Notes: generated by a model from the letters alone, not told the origin. 28,941 nucleotides of DNA from JAVBKB01 sp031554275 (GCA_031554275.1 JAVBKB010000045.1:1-28941); one strand, 5' to 3'. Shown: positions 8,220 through 15,996, counted from the stretch's first letter. Program-made: numbers and translations.

Positions 8220-8290
8220 TCATTGTATTTTTTAGAATAATATTAAAAAAATTATACTCCAATATAATCGTTTCGTACAGAGGGTTTCCC

Positions 8291-8313
8291 CTAAAATAAC
8301 GCCTAAATAACGC
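8291..8313 (-). promoter_or_regulatory. Tandem 11-bp direct repeat upstream of rocD
   Basis: AAATAACGC occurs at 8294-8302 and 8305-8313, each preceded by CT, so the period is 11 bases, one helical turn. It lies about 35-57 bases upstream of the candidate rocD -10 box at 8256-8251. This could be an activator site (for example for a RocR-like protein), but the match is to no consensus I can name. Confidence 0.35.
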
Positions 8314-8328
8314 AAATACACTTTCTCA

Positions 8329-9099
8329 TTAAATCAATCCTAGTTTTTTTAATCCAAAGAAAACGCCGTCTTCATCCACGCTTTTCGTAACCATTTTCGC
8401 ATGCTGCTTAACAAAGTCTGATGCATTTCCCATGGCAACCCCAAACCCAACAGCTTGGAGCATCTCGATATCATTCATTCCGTCGCCAAATGCATAAACA
8501 TTTTCCATATCGTATCCTAATGCTTTTATCATTTCATGAATTCCTCTTGCTTTTGAACCGCCTTTAGGCAGAACATCAATAGACAATTGATGCCACCGAA
8601 CAAAGTCCAGATGGGGAATTGACTCCCGGTAGGATTGATCAAAATCCTCCCTACAGAACAGTAATGTTTGAAAGATATCCTTGTTTAGATGAAACTCCGG
8701 GTCAACCTCAGGTGTTGTCGAATGAATCGAGTCAAAGCTTGCAACAATTAGTGGACAAGCAAAAGTTGATTTCACCTCTTCCTCATTGACAAATGCCAAA
8801 GCATGGTCATTTTGTTTGGCGAATTGAATGAGCTGTGCCAACAAGTGAGGTTGAATGCTTCTTTTGTAAATCACACGATCATCATACACACAATATGCAC
8901 CATTAAAGCTTATGTGACAATCAATTGCGAGTTCTGCGCGTAGCTCTTTATATAAAGAAGGACCACGACCTGTTGCGATTGCCACATGAACCCCTTTTTG
9001 TCGAAGCAGATCGATGGCTTCTTTTGTAGAATCAGGTACTTTCTTCTCATGATCTAATAATGTTCCATCAATATCTAAAAACACAATCTTTTTGCTCAT
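8329..9099 (-). CDS. Cof-type HAD-superfamily hydrolase (sugar-phosphate/FMN phosphatase type)
   Basis: A 256-residue haloacid dehalogenase-type phosphatase with a C2B cap. Motif I is D9-I-D11-G-T, giving the nucleophile and general acid. Motif II Thr is in ATGR (42-45). Motif III Lys is K183 in PKGGSKARG. Motif IV is G205-D206-G-M-N209-D210 binding Mg2+. The cap between about 80 and 185 would set the substrate. Relatives such as YkrA, YitU and YwpJ of Bacillus subtilis dephosphorylate sugar phosphates, FMN or related metabolites, so the substrate cannot be assigned. Start ATG 9099 has GGGGAG about ten bases upstream. The gene lies upstream of rocD on the same strand, but the 179-base gap holds rocD's own control sites. 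It is divergent from rnjA. Confidence 0.9.
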   Translation of the reverse strand: MSKKIVFLDIDGTLLDHEKKVPDSTKEAIDLLRQKGVHVAIATGRGPSLYKELRAELAIDCHISFNGAYCVYDDRVIYKRSIQPHLLAQLIQFAKQNDHALAFVNEEEVKSTFACPLIVASFDSIHSTTPEVDPEFHLNKDIFQTLLFCREDFDQSYRESIPHLDFVRWHQLSIDVLPKGGSKARGIHEMIKALGYDMENVYAFGDGMNDIEMLQAVGFGVAMGNASDFVKQHAKMVTKSVDEDGVFFGLKKLGLI

Positions 9100-9173
9100 C
9101 TCGTAACTCCCCTATTTCATTGTCTCTATTCTATATGCTTTCTATAAAGTTTTACAATTGTTTTTAGTAAAAC

Positions 9174-9202
9174 TTGCAAATAGTCTTGCATTTGTGTAAT
9201 GT
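9174..9202 (+). promoter_or_regulatory. Candidate sigma-A promoter of rnjA
   Basis: TTGCAA (9174-9179), a 17-base spacer and TAATGT (9197-9202). This would give a leader of about 95 bases before the rnjA ATG. The leader includes TTATCG...CGATAA arms that could form a small hairpin. Confidence 0.45.
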
Positions 9203-9302
9203 AGAAGATGAATATATTGTTATCGGTCTGTTTAAGAACGATAAAATCGGGCTATGAATGAAATGCTGAACAATATAAATTTAGTTTAATTAGGAGTATA
9301 CA

Positions 9303-10970
9303 ATGCGATTTGTAAAGAATAATCAAGTTGCTGTTTTCGCGTTGGGCGGATTAGGTGAGATCGGAAAAAACACGTACGGTGTGCAATTTCAAGATGAAAT
9401 CATTTTAATTGACGCAGGCATTAAATTCCCAGAAGAAGAATTGCTGGGGATCGATTATGTCATCCCAGACTACAGTTTCCTTGAAAAAAATGTTGATAAG
9501 ATCAAAGGACTTTTTATTACACACGGACATGAGGATCATATTGGTGGCGTTCCCTTTCTATTGAAGAAAATGAACATACCGATCTATGGTGGTAAATTAG
9601 CTTTAGCAATGATTTCAAAGAAATTGGAAGAGCACGGCCTCCTTCGTGATGCCAAACTCAATGTGATTTCGGAAGGTGAAATTACGAAGTTCCGCAAAAT
9701 GAGTGTCGAGTTCTATATGACTACTCATAGTATTCCTGATGCTTACGGTGCTGTCATCCGTACACCTCACGGAAACATTGTCCATACAGGTGACTTCAAA
9801 TTCGATTTCACACCTGTAGGCGAGCCTGCCAATCTTACTAGAATGGCTGAAATCGGTAAAGAAGGCGTACTCTGCTTACTATCTGACAGCACTAACGCCG
9901 AGATTCCGAGTTTCACAACATCTGAACGCACAGTCGGTGTATCAATTAAAGAAATATTCCGCAAGATGGATGGAAGAATTATTTTCGCAACCTTTGCCTC
10001 CAACGTATACCGGTTACAACAGGTTGTTGAGGCAGCTGTACAATATGGGCGAAAAGTCGCAATCTTTGGACGTAGTATGGAAAATGCCGTTGAAATCGGT
10101 CTGCAACTGGGCTATATCAAGGCGCCAAAAGAGACATTTATTGATGCGCAAACGTTGAACCGCTTGCCACAAAATAAGGTTGTCATCCTTTGCACAGGCA
10201 GTCAAGGTGAACCTATGGCAGCTCTTTCAAGAATCGCCAATGGTTCACATCGTCAAATACAAATCCAACAAGGCGATACAGTTGTCTTTTCTTCATCACC
10301 AATCCCTGGCAATACACTCAGCGTAGCAAGAACCATTAATCTATTGTATAAGGCTGGCGCTGATGTCATTCATGGTAAGGAAAAAAAGGTTCATGCTTCT
10401 GGTCATGGTGGTCAAGAAGAGCAAAAGCTGATGCTTCGTTTGATGAAACCAAAATTCTTTATGCCAATTCATGGTGAATATCGAATGCAGAAAATCCATG
10501 CTCAACTTGCTGTTGATTGTGGTGTGAACCCTGATGACTGCTTCCTACTGAATAACGGTGATGTACTGGCACTAACCAATGATAGTGCCAAAATCGCAGG
10601 CAGTATCCCTGCAGGTGATATCTATGTTGATGGAAGTGGAATCGGGGACATCGGCAACGCTGTTATCCGTGATCGAAAGGTACTTTCAGAAGAAGGGCTT
10701 GTTGTTGTCGTAATCACAGTGAATAAGAATGACAATAGGATTGTTGCTGGACCTGACTTGATCTCTCGTGGATTCGTTTATATGCGAGAATCTGGTGAAA
10801 TGATCAGCAATGCACAGTCCCAAATCCAAGCAACGTTGAAATCACATTTAGAAAACAACCCATGCAAGATCAGTGAAATCAAAAGTCAAGTAGTCGAAAC
10901 ATTGGCTCAAATCCTATATGAAAAGACAAAACGTCGTCCAGTAGTCTTACCAATTGTAATGGAAATGTAA
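9303..10970 (+). CDS. rnjA: Ribonuclease J1
   Basis: A 5'-3' exoribonuclease and endonuclease of the metallo-beta-lactamase/beta-CASP family, central to mRNA decay and 16S rRNA maturation in Bacilli. It is cytoplasmic and acts with RNase J2. The 555 residues equal the length of Bacillus subtilis RNase J1, and the sequence is nearly collinear with it. The zinc motif is H74-G-H76-E-D78-H79, followed by HTGDFKFD, LLSDSTN, the beta-CASP segment with GRSMENAVEIG and CTGSQGEPMAALSRIA, and SGHGGQEEQK with PKFFMPIHGEYR. The C-terminal domain ends in LPIVMEM, like the J1 paralogue. In many Bacillales rpoY precedes rnjA; here no such gene is present and rnjA has its own candidate promoter. ATG 9303 follows AGGAG (9292-9296). 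A terminator follows. Confidence 0.97.
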   Translation: MRFVKNNQVAVFALGGLGEIGKNTYGVQFQDEIILIDAGIKFPEEELLGIDYVIPDYSFLEKNVDKIKGLFITHGHEDHIGGVPFLLKKMNIPIYGGKLALAMISKKLEEHGLLRDAKLNVISEGEITKFRKMSVEFYMTTHSIPDAYGAVIRTPHGNIVHTGDFKFDFTPVGEPANLTRMAEIGKEGVLCLLSDSTNAEIPSFTTSERTVGVSIKEIFRKMDGRIIFATFASNVYRLQQVVEAAVQYGRKVAIFGRSMENAVEIGLQLGYIKAPKETFIDAQTLNRLPQNKVVILCTGSQGEPMAALSRIANGSHRQIQIQQGDTVVFSSSPIPGNTLSVARTINLLYKAGADVIHGKEKKVHASGHGGQEEQKLMLRLMKPKFFMPIHGEYRMQKIHAQLAVDCGVNPDDCFLLNNGDVLALTNDSAKIAGSIPAGDIYVDGSGIGDIGNAVIRDRKVLSEEGLVVVVITVNKNDNRIVAGPDLISRGFVYMRESGEMISNAQSQIQATLKSHLENNPCKISEIKSQVVETLAQILYEKTKRRPVVLPIVMEM

Positions 10971-10975
10971 TAACA

Positions 10976-11028
10976 AGAAAGGCAAAGCCTCCAACTCATG
11001 AAAACAGTTCGGGGCTTTGCCTTTCTAT
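10976..11028 (+). terminator. Terminator hairpin after rnjA
   Basis: A perfect 14-bp stem AGAAAGGCAAAGCC (10976-10989) with GGCTTTGCCTTTCT (11013-11026) and a 23-nt loop. The T-rich right arm stands in for a separate T tract. It starts five bases after the rnjA stop codon. Confidence 0.7.
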
Positions 11029-11090
11029 TCACCACTTCAATTACGAATTGGAATAAATCCGCTTGAACAAACTTCTTATTCAATAAAAAT

Positions 11091-11187
11091 CACCATAGAA
11101 AATCTCAAAAAATGAACTGCATCCCAAATGTTAGACAAAAAAGTCTTAGATTTGGGAATACAGTTCAAAACCAGATTTTCTATGGTG
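11091..11187. terminator. Outer hairpin (likely bidirectional terminator) containing a nested palindrome
   Basis: CACCATAGAAAATCT (11091-11105) pairs perfectly with its complement at 11173-11187 (15 bp). Outside it, TTCTCTTTTC follows on the plus strand, and ATTTTTATT follows on the minus strand. It fits a terminator between rnjA and the convergent small membrane gene, whose stop is 64 bases away. Its loop holds the 55-bp palindrome described separately. Confidence 0.6.
11113..11167. mobile_element. 55-bp MITE-like palindrome with IS3-type ends (possible remnant)
   Basis: The element begins TGAACTG (11113-11119) and ends CAGTTCA (11161-11167). Inside, CCCAAAT (11123-11129) pairs with ATTTGGG (11150-11156), and TTAGAC pairs with GTCTTA around six A. 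The order TGAACTG-x-CCCAAA-x-TTAGAC resembles terminal inverted repeats of IS3-family (IS150-group) elements, which start with TG and end with CA. Here left and right ends sit almost back to back with no transposase. A-runs on both sides (AAAAAA, AAAA) could hide a short target duplication. It may instead be a plain structured RNA; the IS link is from memory and unproven. Confidence 0.45.
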
Positions 11188-11250
11188 TTCTCTTTTCAAG
11201 AAGGTCGCCCCTCTTATTAATTCTCTCAGATTTCAAAGAAACAATGCCTA

Positions 11251-11448
11251 TTAAGCTTTATCATCTCTTGAGGCAATATATTTTGAAAAAACAATATTCA
11301 GAATTACCCAAACCATAGTTCCTACAACCGCTACTGAAATGATGGCGACTCCATTTGAAAAATCCATCGATCTAGTAAAAAATAGGATAAATAATAATAG
11401 CACAAAATAAACTAGCGTTTCCAAAATCAATTTAATTAATTTATTCAT
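11251..11448 (-). CDS. Small two-helix membrane protein, unknown function
   Basis: A 65-residue protein not recognised as a member of a named family. Two hydrophobic helices (about 7-24 and 31-53) are joined by a short polar turn with RSMDFSNG, and a polar tail SRDDKA follows. The start is ATG 11448, seven bases after AGGAG (11460-11456); a GTG directly before it is too close to that site. The good ribosome binding site, sensible topology and a terminator hairpin behind it (11187-11091) support a real gene. It is convergent with rnjA and transcribed alone. It could be a small stress or envelope protein, but nothing in the sequence says which. Confidence 0.7.
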   Translation of the reverse strand: MNKLIKLILETLVYFVLLLFILFFTRSMDFSNGVAIISVAVVGTMVWVILNIVFSKYIASRDDKA

Positions 11449-11794
11449 CACGATACTCCTTTAATTAAGATAGCTTTTCACTTCATATTATCACAAAATT
11501 AAATTTTTGAATAGATACCCTGTGATGAGAATGGCGTCAGGATGGCTTGCGGTTGCTCTTTGAAATAACGAAATTATGACGAATAAATGCTAGCGGCGGA
11601 GTTGGATGCAAATGATAATAACCGTTCCCAAATTTCTTAATTCATTTGATTGGCTCACCATCAGAGTTTGTTTGCCAAAATAATTCCCTCACCATTTTAT
11701 CTAGAATCAGGATTAGAAGTAAATTAACCCAAAAAGATTCAATCGCTCAAACGAGGATTGAATCTTTTTGTTGATGCACCTTAAATTCGTTCTT
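11449..11794. other. Non-coding interval between small membrane gene and LysM-CAP gene
   Basis: No gene is seen in these 346 bases. Near the small gene the minus strand has TGTGATAAT, an extended -10-like sequence without a good -35. The other end holds the terminator at 11731-11769. The middle (about 11520-11700) shows nothing recognisable. Confidence 0.5.
11731..11769. terminator. Bidirectional terminator after the LysM-CAP gene
   Basis: AAAAAGATTCAATC (11731-11744) pairs perfectly with GATTGAATCTTTTT (11756-11769) over an 11-nt loop. A and T runs at the ends make it usable on both strands. On the minus strand it follows the LysM-CAP stop by 25 bases. Confidence 0.88.
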
Positions 11795-12388
11795 TTATTG
11801 TTGGATAAATTGCTGTGTCCAAATATGTTCTTCTGCATTAAAGCCAACACCAATTTGTGTAAATGATGCACTCATCATGTTCGCTTTATGACCTGGTGAG
11901 TTCATCCACGAGCTGACAACTGATGCAGCTGTTTGTTGACCCTGAGCAATGTTTTCACCTGCTGCTCGGTAATTTATCCCGAAATGGGTCATCATATTGA
12001 AAGGCGTTCCATAGGTTGGTGATTGATGCGAGAAATAGTTGTTTACTGCCATATCATTTGACTTATAACGTGCGCAACGAGAAAGCTCCCAATTCTCAGT
12101 TAATGGTTTAAGTCCTGCCTGCGCTCGCTTCTCATTTGTTAAGCGTACCACTTCATGCTCAATCGCTTTCAAAGAGTCAATATTTGGCACATTGACTTTA
12201 TCTCCAGGGTAAATTAAATGTGGATTTGGAAATTGCGGGTTTGCTTTAATAATCTCGCTCACACCCATTTGATACTTGACAGCAATTTTCCACAAGGAAT
12301 CATTTTTTTGCACAATATAAGTATCAGCTGCAAATACTGTAGTTGAAGAAAAACAAAAAACTAATAAAAACAATCCAAACTTTTTCAA
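11795..12388 (-). CDS. Secreted LysM + CAP (SCP/PR-1) domain protein, YkwD-like
   Basis: A 197-residue exported protein. A signal peptide (1-20/21, MKKFGLFLLVF...VFA-A) is followed by one LysM peptidoglycan-binding domain (about 24-68, YIVQKNDSLWKIAVKY ... IYPGDKVNVP). A CAP domain follows (about 76-197) with VVRLTNEKRAQAGL, AENIAQG in GENIAQGQ, SWMNSPGHKANMM and a C-terminal TQQFIQQ strand. Bacterial CAP proteins of this type sit at the cell wall or spore coat, and their biochemical role is mostly undefined. The start is TTG 12388, eight bases after GGAGG (12401-12397); the alternative GTG 12397 overlaps that site and would lengthen the signal peptide. It is divergent from cadA and has its own terminator. 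Confidence 0.9.
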   Translation of the reverse strand: MKKFGLFLLVFCFSSTTVFAADTYIVQKNDSLWKIAVKYQMGVSEIIKANPQFPNPHLIYPGDKVNVPNIDSLKAIEHEVVRLTNEKRAQAGLKPLTENWELSRCARYKSNDMAVNNYFSHQSPTYGTPFNMMTHFGINYRAAGENIAQGQQTAASVVSSWMNSPGHKANMMSASFTQIGVGFNAEEHIWTQQFIQQ

Positions 12389-12452
12389 TGTCTCCACCTC
12401 CTTCTGCGAATGAGGTTATTATCTCCTGTTATTTATTTTTTATAAAAACAGA

Positions 12453-12503
12453 TTGACGGATTTAAGTTCCAAGCATACAATATAGTTGAATGATTGTTCA
12501 ACT
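12453..12503 (+). promoter_or_regulatory. cadA promoter with ArsR/SmtB-type (CadC) operator
   Basis: TTGACG (12453-12458), a 17-base spacer and TACAAT (12476-12481) form a near-consensus sigma-A promoter. Immediately after the -10 box, AGTTGAA (12484-12490) and TTCAACT (12497-12503) form a perfect inverted repeat with a 6-base spacer. It contains the TGAA-N6-TTCA core typical of ArsR/SmtB operators. Binding there would block the start site; metal binding to CadC would release it. Confidence 0.8.
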
Positions 12504-12532
12504 GTTGATTAGATAGAAAACGAGGGATTACT

Positions 12533-14485
12533 TTGACTGAAAATTGTACATGTTGCGAAGCAAAAACAATAAATCCAAGACTTGATAACCACGATCATGG
12601 ACACGATCACGATCATGGGCATGACCATAGTCATGATGCCGTTATGTCGAAAAAAAAGATTATCCAACTTAGTTTAGGGGTACTTTTATTCGTTGTTGGC
12701 TTGATTTTTTCATTAAACAAATGGTTAGAATTTGTCATCTTCTTCACAAGTTACTTGCTAATTGGTGGTGAGGTAGTACTTCTTGCCATTAGAAATATTT
12801 TGAAGGGTCGAGTCTTTGATGAAAACTTTCTGATGAGCTTGGCAACGATCGGCGCTTTTGCCATTGGTGAATTCGCAGAGGGCGTTGCAGTTATGCTCTT
12901 TTACCAGATTGGTGAATTCTTTCAGGGCACTGCATTACGAAGTTCAAGAAAGTCTATCTCGTCCCTAATGGACATTCGACCAGACTTTGTTCACTTGAAA
13001 CAAGGTGATAGCTTCAATACCGTTCATCCCAATTTGGCACAAATCGATGATTTCTTTTTAATAAAACCAGGCGAGAAAATTCCATTAGATGCGGTTGTTG
13101 TCGAAGGCACTTCGATGCTGGACACCTCAGCTTTGACTGGAGAATCTGTTCCAAGAAAAGCGGAAGCTGGAGACGCAATATTGTCTGGCTCCATCAACTT
13201 AAGTGGCATTCTTACTGCAAAAGTCAGCAAACTGTTTGGTGATTCAACAGTATCAAGAATACTTGACCTTGTGCAGAATGCCAGTAGCAAAAAGGCAAAG
13301 ACGGAACAATTTATCACAAAGTTCGCAAGATACTATACGCCTGCTGTCGTTTACTTTGCGCTTGCAGTAGCTTTCATTCCACCATTGTTTACGACAACTC
13401 CGTTTTCAGAGTGGTTGCATCGTGCCTTAATATTCCTTGTTATCTCTTGCCCTTGTGCGCTTGTGATCTCCATTCCACTTGGTTTCTTTGGAGGAATTGG
13501 TGCTGCATCCAAGAATGGAATTCTTGTAAAAGGCGGCAACTTTTTGGAAGCACTTAATAATGTGGATACAGTTGTTTTCGATAAAACTGGTACATTAACT
13601 AAAGGGATTTTTGCAGTCACAGATATTATTGTTGAAAATGGATTTACGAAGGAGTCATTACTCAGATACGCAGCCACTGCGGAGTTTTACTCAAACCATC
13701 CTATAGCGACATCTATCAAGGCAGCTTATGGGGACACAATTGATGACGCAACCATAATGGATTATCAGGAACTTTCAGGGCATGGAATTGAAGTGAAAAT
13801 CGATGGTCATCGGGTACTTGCTGGTAACAACAAATTGATGAACAAATTCGAGATCGCTTACTCGGAGGTAGAACATTTTGGAACTATCGTCTATTTGGCA
13901 ATTGACCAAACCTTCGCAGGCGCTATCGTTATCTCTGATGAAATTAAAGAGGATAGCCGTTCTGCAATCGAGAAGCTCAGAAAACTCGGGGTAAATCGCA
14001 TTGCTATGTTGACTGGTGATAACCAAGCTGTTGGCCAAAGGATCGCTACTGAGCTCCAATTAGATGAAGTGCATGCCGAATTACTCCCAGATCAAAAGGT
14101 TGAAAAACTAGAACAAATCCGAGCCGAGCGATCTTCGGAAGGCAGCCTTCTCTTCGTTGGTGACGGAATTAATGATGCGCCAGTGTTGGCATATGCTGAC
14201 GTTGGTGTTGCAATGGGCGGTCTAGGTTCCGACGCTGCCATCGAAGCTGCTGATGTGGTTCTAATGACAGACGAACCCTCAAAGCTTGCGCAAGCAATCC
14301 AAATTGCAAAGCGCACGAAACAAATTGTCTGGCAGAATATCGTCTTTACACTTGCTGTAAAAGCCGTCGTTTTGATACTCGGAGCGGGTGGCCTAGCGAC
14401 AATGTGGGAAGCAGTCTTTGCTGATGTTGGTGTTGCCCTAATTGCCATTGTGAATGCAATGCGGGTCATGCGACATAATTATTAA
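12533..14485 (+). CDS. cadA: Heavy-metal P1B-type ATPase (Cd2+/Zn2+/Co2+ exporter) with His-rich N-terminus
   Basis: Exports divalent soft metals from the cytoplasm at the cost of ATP. The 650-residue protein has the A-domain TGES (202-205), the metal-binding CPC in membrane helix 6 (306-308), the phosphorylated D350 in DKTGT, the SNHPIA segment of the nucleotide domain, GDGINDAPVLAYADVGVAMG, and the final-helix Asp in FADVGVALIAIVNAMR that marks the Zn/Cd/Pb subgroup. Instead of the usual ferredoxin-like MxCxxC domain, the N-terminus has C5-x-C7-C8 and a His/Asp-rich stretch (20-35). The start is TTG 12533, six bases after GAGGG. The promoter and operator lie directly upstream, and cadC follows 100 bases later on the same strand. 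CzcD-like or ZiaA-like specificity cannot be separated by sequence alone. Confidence 0.94.
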   Translation: MTENCTCCEAKTINPRLDNHDHGHDHDHGHDHSHDAVMSKKKIIQLSLGVLLFVVGLIFSLNKWLEFVIFFTSYLLIGGEVVLLAIRNILKGRVFDENFLMSLATIGAFAIGEFAEGVAVMLFYQIGEFFQGTALRSSRKSISSLMDIRPDFVHLKQGDSFNTVHPNLAQIDDFFLIKPGEKIPLDAVVVEGTSMLDTSALTGESVPRKAEAGDAILSGSINLSGILTAKVSKLFGDSTVSRILDLVQNASSKKAKTEQFITKFARYYTPAVVYFALAVAFIPPLFTTTPFSEWLHRALIFLVISCPCALVISIPLGFFGGIGAASKNGILVKGGNFLEALNNVDTVVFDKTGTLTKGIFAVTDIIVENGFTKESLLRYAATAEFYSNHPIATSIKAAYGDTIDDATIMDYQELSGHGIEVKIDGHRVLAGNNKLMNKFEIAYSEVEHFGTIVYLAIDQTFAGAIVISDEIKEDSRSAIEKLRKLGVNRIAMLTGDNQAVGQRIATELQLDEVHAELLPDQKVEKLEQIRAERSSEGSLLFVGDGINDAPVLAYADVGVAMGGLGSDAAIEAADVVLMTDEPSKLAQAIQIAKRTKQIVWQNIVFTLAVKAVVLILGAGGLATMWEAVFADVGVALIAIVNAMRVMRHNY

Positions 14486-14585
14486 GGGGACTCGAAGCAG
14501 TAATGTCTGGGTCTTTATATGAACTTGTGAACGGGGAAATTCTATAACCGTAATTTCGGCAAAATTTTGAATGAGGTAGATGAAC

Positions 14586-14942
14586 ATGAGCAACGAACTA
14601 ATGAAATGCGATTGTAACGTCATCCATGAAGATGTTGTAAAGGCTGTAAAGTCAAAGATGCCAGCTGATGAAGACTTATATGATTTGGCTGAGCTATTCA
14701 AGGTATTTGGTGACACAACTAGAGTGAAAATATTGTGTGCACTTCATCAAGCTGAAATGTGTGTGTGCGATATTTCTGTCCTGTTGAACATGACCAAATC
14801 TGCTGTCTCGCACCAACTACGGGTGCTGAAAAACGCACGACTGGTTAAGTTTCGAAAAGAGGGCAAAATCGTTTACTATTCATTAGACGACGTCCATGTA
14901 CAAGGGATCTTTGAAATGGGCATGACACATGTTGCTGAGTAG
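14586..14942 (+). CDS. cadC: ArsR/SmtB-family metal-sensing repressor CadC
   Basis: A 118-residue winged-helix repressor that should bind the operator at 12484-12503 and let go when Cd2+, Pb2+ or Zn2+ binds. The sequence shows N-terminal C8 and C10, and C59-V-C61-D62 in helix 3, together forming the alpha-3N soft-metal site. It also has D102, H104, H115 and E118, the expected alpha-5 Zn site. These match pI258 CadC (C7, C11, C58, C60; D101, H103, H114, E117) at an offset of about one residue. The recognition helix is KSAVSHQLRVLKNARLV, and the wing is KEGKIVYYSL. The start is ATG 14586, eight bases after GAGGT; ATG 14580 is too close. It lies downstream of its target gene, so it is probably co-transcribed and autoregulated. 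Confidence 0.92.
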   Translation: MSNELMKCDCNVIHEDVVKAVKSKMPADEDLYDLAELFKVFGDTTRVKILCALHQAEMCVCDISVLLNMTKSAVSHQLRVLKNARLVKFRKEGKIVYYSLDDVHVQGIFEMGMTHVAE

Positions 14943-14945
14943 TTA

Positions 14946-14962
14946 ATCCTAATTGTCGTTAG
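14946..14962 (-). repeat. Copy 2 of dispersed intergenic repeat (inverted orientation)
   Basis: ATCCTAATTGTCGTTAG here is the exact reverse complement of CTAACGACAATTAGGAT at 20574-20590. It shares the core CGACAATTAGGAT, and on its own strand the two following bases, with 42-56. It starts four bases after the cadC stop. Confidence 0.45.
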
Positions 14963-14990
14963 AAATCCGCTCACTCGATACAGACACAAA

Positions 14991-15031
14991 AAACATGGCT
15001 GCAAAATCAGATCGATTTTGCAGCCATGTTT
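14991..15031. terminator. Bidirectional terminator between cadC and proline dehydrogenase
   Basis: A perfect 18-bp stem AAACATGGCTGCAAAATC (14991-15008) with its complement at 15014-15031, and a 5-nt loop. On the minus strand it ends in a run of six T, so it is strongest for the proline dehydrogenase transcript. The plus-strand tail is only TTTGATT. Confidence 0.9.
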
Positions 15032-15084
15032 GATTATCCAGAATTTTCAGCAGCTGGAGATTCTAAGTGCTGAGATAGTGAATA

Positions 15085-15996
15085 TTATTTAAAAAGTCCT
15101 TTTGCTACAAGGAATACGTTCGAAGGCTTTTCTGCCATCCGGCGCATAAAGTAGCCATACCAGTCTCTTCCATAAGGCATGTATACACGGACAGTGTAAC
15201 CATCTCTTACTAGTTGTTTTTGTTTCTCAACACAAATACCATAAAGTAATTGGAATTCAAATTGCGATGTTGGAATATTGTTTTCCTTTGCATATTGGAT
15301 CGTGAAGTCAATTATTTTGTCATCATGTGTAGCAACCATTGTGTAGAGTCCATATTGTAAGTATTGAATAATTAGTTTCTTAAAGTTCTCATCGATATCA
15401 TTTTTATTTGGATACGCTACTTCAGGTGATTCTTTATATGCACCTTTCACAAGGCGAATCATTGGTTTATATTGCTTTAAATCAGCTAAATCTTGCTCAG
15501 AGCGATACAAATATGCTTGGATAACTGTTCCCAGATTATCATACTCTTTCACCAATTGATGATAGATTTCGAATGTTTTTTGGCAATGCGCGTAATCTTC
15601 CATATCGATGGTAACATAAACATCATTTTCTTTCGCAGTGTCAAGTATCCAACGCATGTTCCTAAGTACTATCTCATCCGAAATATCCATTCCCATCGAT
15701 GTCATCTTCAATGAAAGATGTGAATCGATATTGTTTTCGCGAATGGTTTTGATAGCATCAATGGAGCCCTGCGCCATCATTCTTGCTTCCTCTTCAGTAT
15801 CAATAAATTCACCAACATAGTCCACAGTTACCAGAAGGCCTTCATCATTCAATTTCTTCATTGCACTTACAGCCTGCTCAATGGTTTCACCAGCAATAAA
15901 CCTCTTTGCACCAAACTTAAGACCTACCTTCTTTGCAGAAGAATTCAATAACTTGTTCTTTGATAAAAATAGAAAAAAGTTCTTTGCTACCCCCAT
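15085..15996 (-). CDS. putB: Proline dehydrogenase (monofunctional, FAD-dependent)
   Basis: Oxidises L-proline to delta-1-pyrroline-5-carboxylate, passing electrons to the membrane quinone pool; the first step of proline catabolism. The 303-residue protein has the length of the monofunctional Bacilli enzyme. It shows conserved barrel segments: SLKMTSMGMDIS, VTIDMEDYAHCQKT, VIQAYLYRSEQDL, RLVKGAYKES and the C-terminal substrate-binding YGRDWYGYFMRRMAEKPSN. The start is ATG 15996 preceded by AGGAGG; the longer reading to 16041 adds 15 residues without a site. P5C made here is the same product as that of RocD, and both need a P5C dehydrogenase not present in the window. An extended -10 promoter lies upstream, so it can be transcribed separately from asnA. 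Confidence 0.94.
   Translation of the reverse strand: MGVAKNFFLFLSKNKLLNSSAKKVGLKFGAKRFIAGETIEQAVSAMKKLNDEGLLVTVDYVGEFIDTEEEARMMAQGSIDAIKTIRENNIDSHLSLKMTSMGMDISDEIVLRNMRWILDTAKENDVYVTIDMEDYAHCQKTFEIYHQLVKEYDNLGTVIQAYLYRSEQDLADLKQYKPMIRLVKGAYKESPEVAYPNKNDIDENFKKLIIQYLQYGLYTMVATHDDKIIDFTIQYAKENNIPTSQFEFQLLYGICVEKQKQLVRDGYTVRVYMPYGRDWYGYFMRRMAEKPSNVFLVAKGLFK

Noticed and set aside
2757..11096. Shared 15-mer AATAAAAATCACCAT at 2757-2771 and 11082-11096
   Set aside because: AT-rich 15-mers are expected about once by chance in a window of this size; no further flanking similarity.
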